DNA of 64,000 bases from Fomitopsis serialis (lineage: Eukaryota; Basidiomycota; Agaricomycetes; Polyporales; Fomitopsidaceae): positions 1 to 64,000 of the forward strand of contig NW_025955111.1 of NCBI RefSeq assembly GCF_022376445.1, written 5' to 3'. The notes below the pieces were generated by a model. It was not told the origin of the DNA, did not search any database, and saw nothing but the letters and a program-made list of their open reading frames with translations. A program made the translations under genes and the position numbers. This document shows, piece after piece, positions 61,078 through 64,000 of the stretch; positions within the stretch are counted from its first letter, which is position 1, and each line of letters begins with the position of its first letter.

Positions 61078-63075
61078 CCCAATTCGACTCGAACAGTCTC
61101 GGTATGCTTGAGCAATGCAGGGTCGTAGAGCGTGAACATTACTATGTAAAATCAGTCACTGCGTGTCAGGCACTCTGGCGTTAGATCACGGGCGGTACTT
61201 ATCCTGACATCCAGCGCCCCGCAATCGCAACAGCAGTCACAAAAGCTGTTCTAATCGCATTCAGTTGCCATCAAAGGTTCTGCAACCCTCTTCGCGCGAT
61301 GACAAGTGATGTTGTGCTCGAGGGCCGACTCGGAGGCCTGTTAGTAAAGTCCAGGGCAATCATACAGCTCCTGTCCAAATATGGTAATCACCCTCTGGGT
61401 CACGAGTTGACGCGAAGACTCGCGAAGACGTCGATTTCCGACTACGTTCAGCGCGCTGCACAGGACACACTCGCTCGTTTCTACGTACTTACGCCGATCG
61501 TCGCGACGTACTGTGATAACATTCGGCGCCGGGCCGTTGCAGTCTCCACAACCGCCGGGATACTGCTACTTACACGAACGAATTTCATCAGATCGTGAGT
61601 GCCCGTTTCCAATGGTGAGTGTAGGCTGCACTGCTATCCCCTTCTGTACTCTCAGGCCTCCTTCTTTCATTACGGGATTGTGTTTGATCGAGGTGATAGG
61701 CTTGAACGTTCGAACCATACCCTAATAGGCTAGTAACGAGGCCGCCGTCGTCGTTCCCGACGTTCACCGGAACAGTTGCACATCGCGATTGCATTGTGAT
61801 GTAGGTGTCAGTCATGATGCGGCCAAAGTTGTAGATTGTTCATTTTTCATATGCATACAGGCGCCACTTGGCGTTCACCACATACGACTTCGAGATCGGT
61901 ACCCCAATTATGGTACGTCGCAGTCGATTGGATGATCCTCAGGGTGCTAACCTTCTATTGGACGCTTTCTGGCTCGCATCGCACTGGGAATACTCAGGCT
62001 GTTTGATCTTGGAACTGACTGCCAGTGATGCAGACTTCCTCGATGTAGTAGGTTGACAGCTTGCCACGCAGGCGCACGTACCTGTCTCGACGGTCTCCAT
62101 GTCGGGGTTTCCTCGCACAAAATCCGCTTCTCTGATGTTTGTCTATCCGTCATGTTCCTCCAACGGTTCGTCGTCTAGTGAAGGGCCGCTGGTGTATTGC
62201 AACGGAAAGATGTGGTTGCGGACCTCCGCCTTTGGCCAGCGCGTCTTGACCAAATCTCACACATCCACACCATCGGGTATCAGTGACGGCTTTTCAGGCA
62301 GGAACGTCGCTGTCCAGATGTCAATACGAGGACCGCGAGATGATGGCCTAAGATGGCAACTGCTCCGAGTGTGTCAAGGGTGGGTGGATGATTATGTCAA
62401 GAATTCCGACAGTCGACGGCTGACGGCGCTTTGGGTTCTGCGGACCATCGCCGATCATAGCGAGCGGACGTGCTCGGCGGAGACACTTCGATTCCGCCTG
62501 CTCATTCTTCTGTTAATTCTGTATATAGGAACTGGACACTGCATCGCAATGGTAAGGGTACGACCTGTCACGGCACGATATGACAGGCTGCGATCACTGT
62601 ATGCGCTAGCCTGTGTCCGGCGGTAGCAGGGTCCCGCCGGCAAGAGCTAGAACACAAGACAATCCAATACAGATCGTGGACGCGGTACGCAATAGATGGC
62701 ACCCACCCAATACTAGGACTGGTGTATTTCACATCCAGCCTTCCGATTTGCTTCCAACAAACGGGCGTCGAACACCACTTTCCTCTACCGGAAGTTGGCC
62801 CTGGGGACCTGCATGACGCTCATTGATGCAAGAGTGAGTCAAGATACGCGACTCGGAGACGCATTGACAGCGGGTACAGGCCGCTGTGAACGGGGTGACA
62901 CGGGCACGAATATGGGCGGGACTGGGTCTCCGAGTCCGTGGACATGTTCGCCTCTATTGTGCCAGCGCTTTGAATGATATTTCCACTGTGACTGTTGTGC
63001 CGTCTGAGGCTGTCTGATCGTCCTATATAAGATAGACGTAACCGGACACACGACAACAAGACTTCTCGCGACAAG
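61078..63075. other. Region with unassigned coding-like pieces
   Basis: Pieces on the plus strand look exon-like: 61299-61598 (GNHPLGHELTRRLAKTSISDYVQRAAQDTLARF), about 61862-61915 (RRHLAFTTYDFEIGTPIM followed by a GTACGT donor) and 62330-62530 (WQLLRVCQGWVDDYVKN, then a hydrophobic run). They could be exons of one gene or a degenerate one. I recognise no family and could not join them in frame. 62630-63075 appears to be the promoter of the next gene, with TATATAAG near 63023. Confidence 0.35.
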
Positions 63076-64000
63076 ATGTGGCCTACCGAATCGCTGTTGA
63101 ATACCGAGTTGTGGCAGCCTGAGGCTTCGCAGGCATCGGCCTCGCAGCTGGGCGAGGTTTCATACCTCCGTGCTGAATCCATCTCCAAGGCTTATGGTAA
63201 AGTCTCCGTCCCTCATGGTCGTACCACGTATCTGACAGACATGTAGGACTGACATTGAAGGATGTCGCGACGCTGACACCGAAATTCTGGAAGTTGCACC
63301 AAGATCCGATTCTGTGCATCGACGGCGCTGCGACCACCTTGCTGACTATCCACTACAACCTGTGTCTCGGGACGATCAGTACCTACCTGCCTCACAGGAA
63401 GGATCTGTTCCCGCTTTCGCAGAGCCTCGCCGAGTACCAAACCATGTGGGTGATTCGTCTGCCTTCCTCGTATTGCGTGCTCACAACCCGTGTAGTGGTC
63501 AATTTTGTCTTACCGAAGGTTGGAAGATGTTGATTCTAACAAATGAATGCACGCTGACGCGCGGATAGTTGGCCATGGTCTCGACGCCTTCAATTTGGGG
63601 ACCACGGCGACCGTTCAGCCAGATGGCAGTTTCGACCTGCACTGTCCCACGGCAGCGAATGCCAAGTGAGCGCATCCGACTCGTAGCACAGTGTGAAAAC
63701 TGATCCGTCTACGTCAGATACATGCCGCCCACCATTCCTGTGCTCGGCCGCCCGTGTGTTGCGGTCGTCTTCGCGCAGCTTGTTGTCGAAGGCGAGAAAA
63801 GGGGTATACGCCCTTTTCTCGTTACGCTGAACGACGGCAAGACCATGTCCAAAGGGATCACCGCTCAGTGAGTATTCTCACAAGTTGGTCCCATTCAAAC
63901 ACCGTGTCTGATGACGACAACAGGCTTGTCCCTACTCGCCACGGCGCCACGCCCGTCAACCACGCCATAACCCGATTCGAGCATGTCGCCCTGCCCTCCT
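63076..64000 (+). CDS. Acyl-CoA oxidase-like flavoenzyme, 5' part
   Basis: Exons 63076-63196, 63247-63445, 63496-63518, 63569-63665, 63718-63867 and 63924 onward; the gene runs off the window. The 23-nt third exon is needed to build GQFCLTEVGHGLDAFNLGTTATV, the FAD/substrate segment corresponding to the TE.GHGS region of acyl-CoA dehydrogenases and oxidases. KDVATLTPKFWKLHQDPI, KYMPPTIPVLGRPCVAVVFAQL and GIRPFLVTLNDG match fungal acyl-CoA oxidase-like proteins found in both peroxisomal beta-oxidation and secondary-metabolite clusters. Role: flavin-dependent alpha,beta-dehydrogenation of an acyl thioester, possibly side-chain shortening. Whether it belongs to the cluster is unclear. Confidence 0.8.

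Overview
The window looks like genomic DNA of a filamentous basidiomycete (Agaricomycetes; a Polyporales-like fungus is only a guess). The genes are dense with short GT-AG introns of about 45-75 bp. The families are typical of such fungi: CPR-dependent P450s, PDR-type ABC transporters, F-box/leucine-rich-repeat proteins, a DUF3433 membrane protein and UbiA prenyltransferases. I saw no bacterial operons, rRNA, tRNA or CRISPR.

The central feature is a candidate specialised-metabolite gene cluster built on a broken inverted duplication. Three blocks occur once in each arm in opposite orientation. Block 1 carries the ABC-transporter 3' end and an F-box gene (about 1-6190 versus 48640-51730). Block 2 carries an unrecognised five-exon gene ('gene X') and a dispersed repeat (about 6465-10215 versus 38280-41800). 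Block 3 carries a P450 gene with its promoter and 3' flank (about 10255-13740 versus 26935-30640). The loop between the two P450s holds a second repeat copy, a relic alpha/beta hydrolase, an F-box relic, a DUF3433 membrane protein, a Ser-rich protein and UbiA prenyltransferase 1. The right arm also carries two modules absent from the left: SDR + cupin protein + NAD-dependent epimerase/reductase (32.5-37.8 kb), and UbiA prenyltransferase 2 + an LRR/F-box locus (42.3-48.5 kb). Beyond the duplication lie the rest of a full-length PDR transporter (to 57154), a frameshifted third P450 (58.9-61.1 kb) and the 5' part of an acyl-CoA oxidase-like flavoenzyme running off the window end.

How the genes may work together (inference): the UbiA enzymes attach a prenyl chain to an aromatic acid or phenol. 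The twin P450s, the SDR, the extended SDR/epimerase and the cupin protein then modify it, and the PDR transporter exports it. No polyketide synthase, terpene synthase or prenyl-diphosphate synthase is visible, so the aromatic and prenyl substrates would come from outside the window. This would be a UbiA-type prenyl-aromatic (meroterpenoid) cluster.

The left ABC copy is a pseudogene. It is split by a 3.1-kb, almost entirely palindromic foldback element (327-3417) flanked by a 6-7 bp target duplication. The unbroken paralogue in the right arm shows what the empty site looked like. Exon boundaries were worked out by hand from splice signals, reading frame and comparison between the paralogous copies; boundaries marked approximate should be treated as such.
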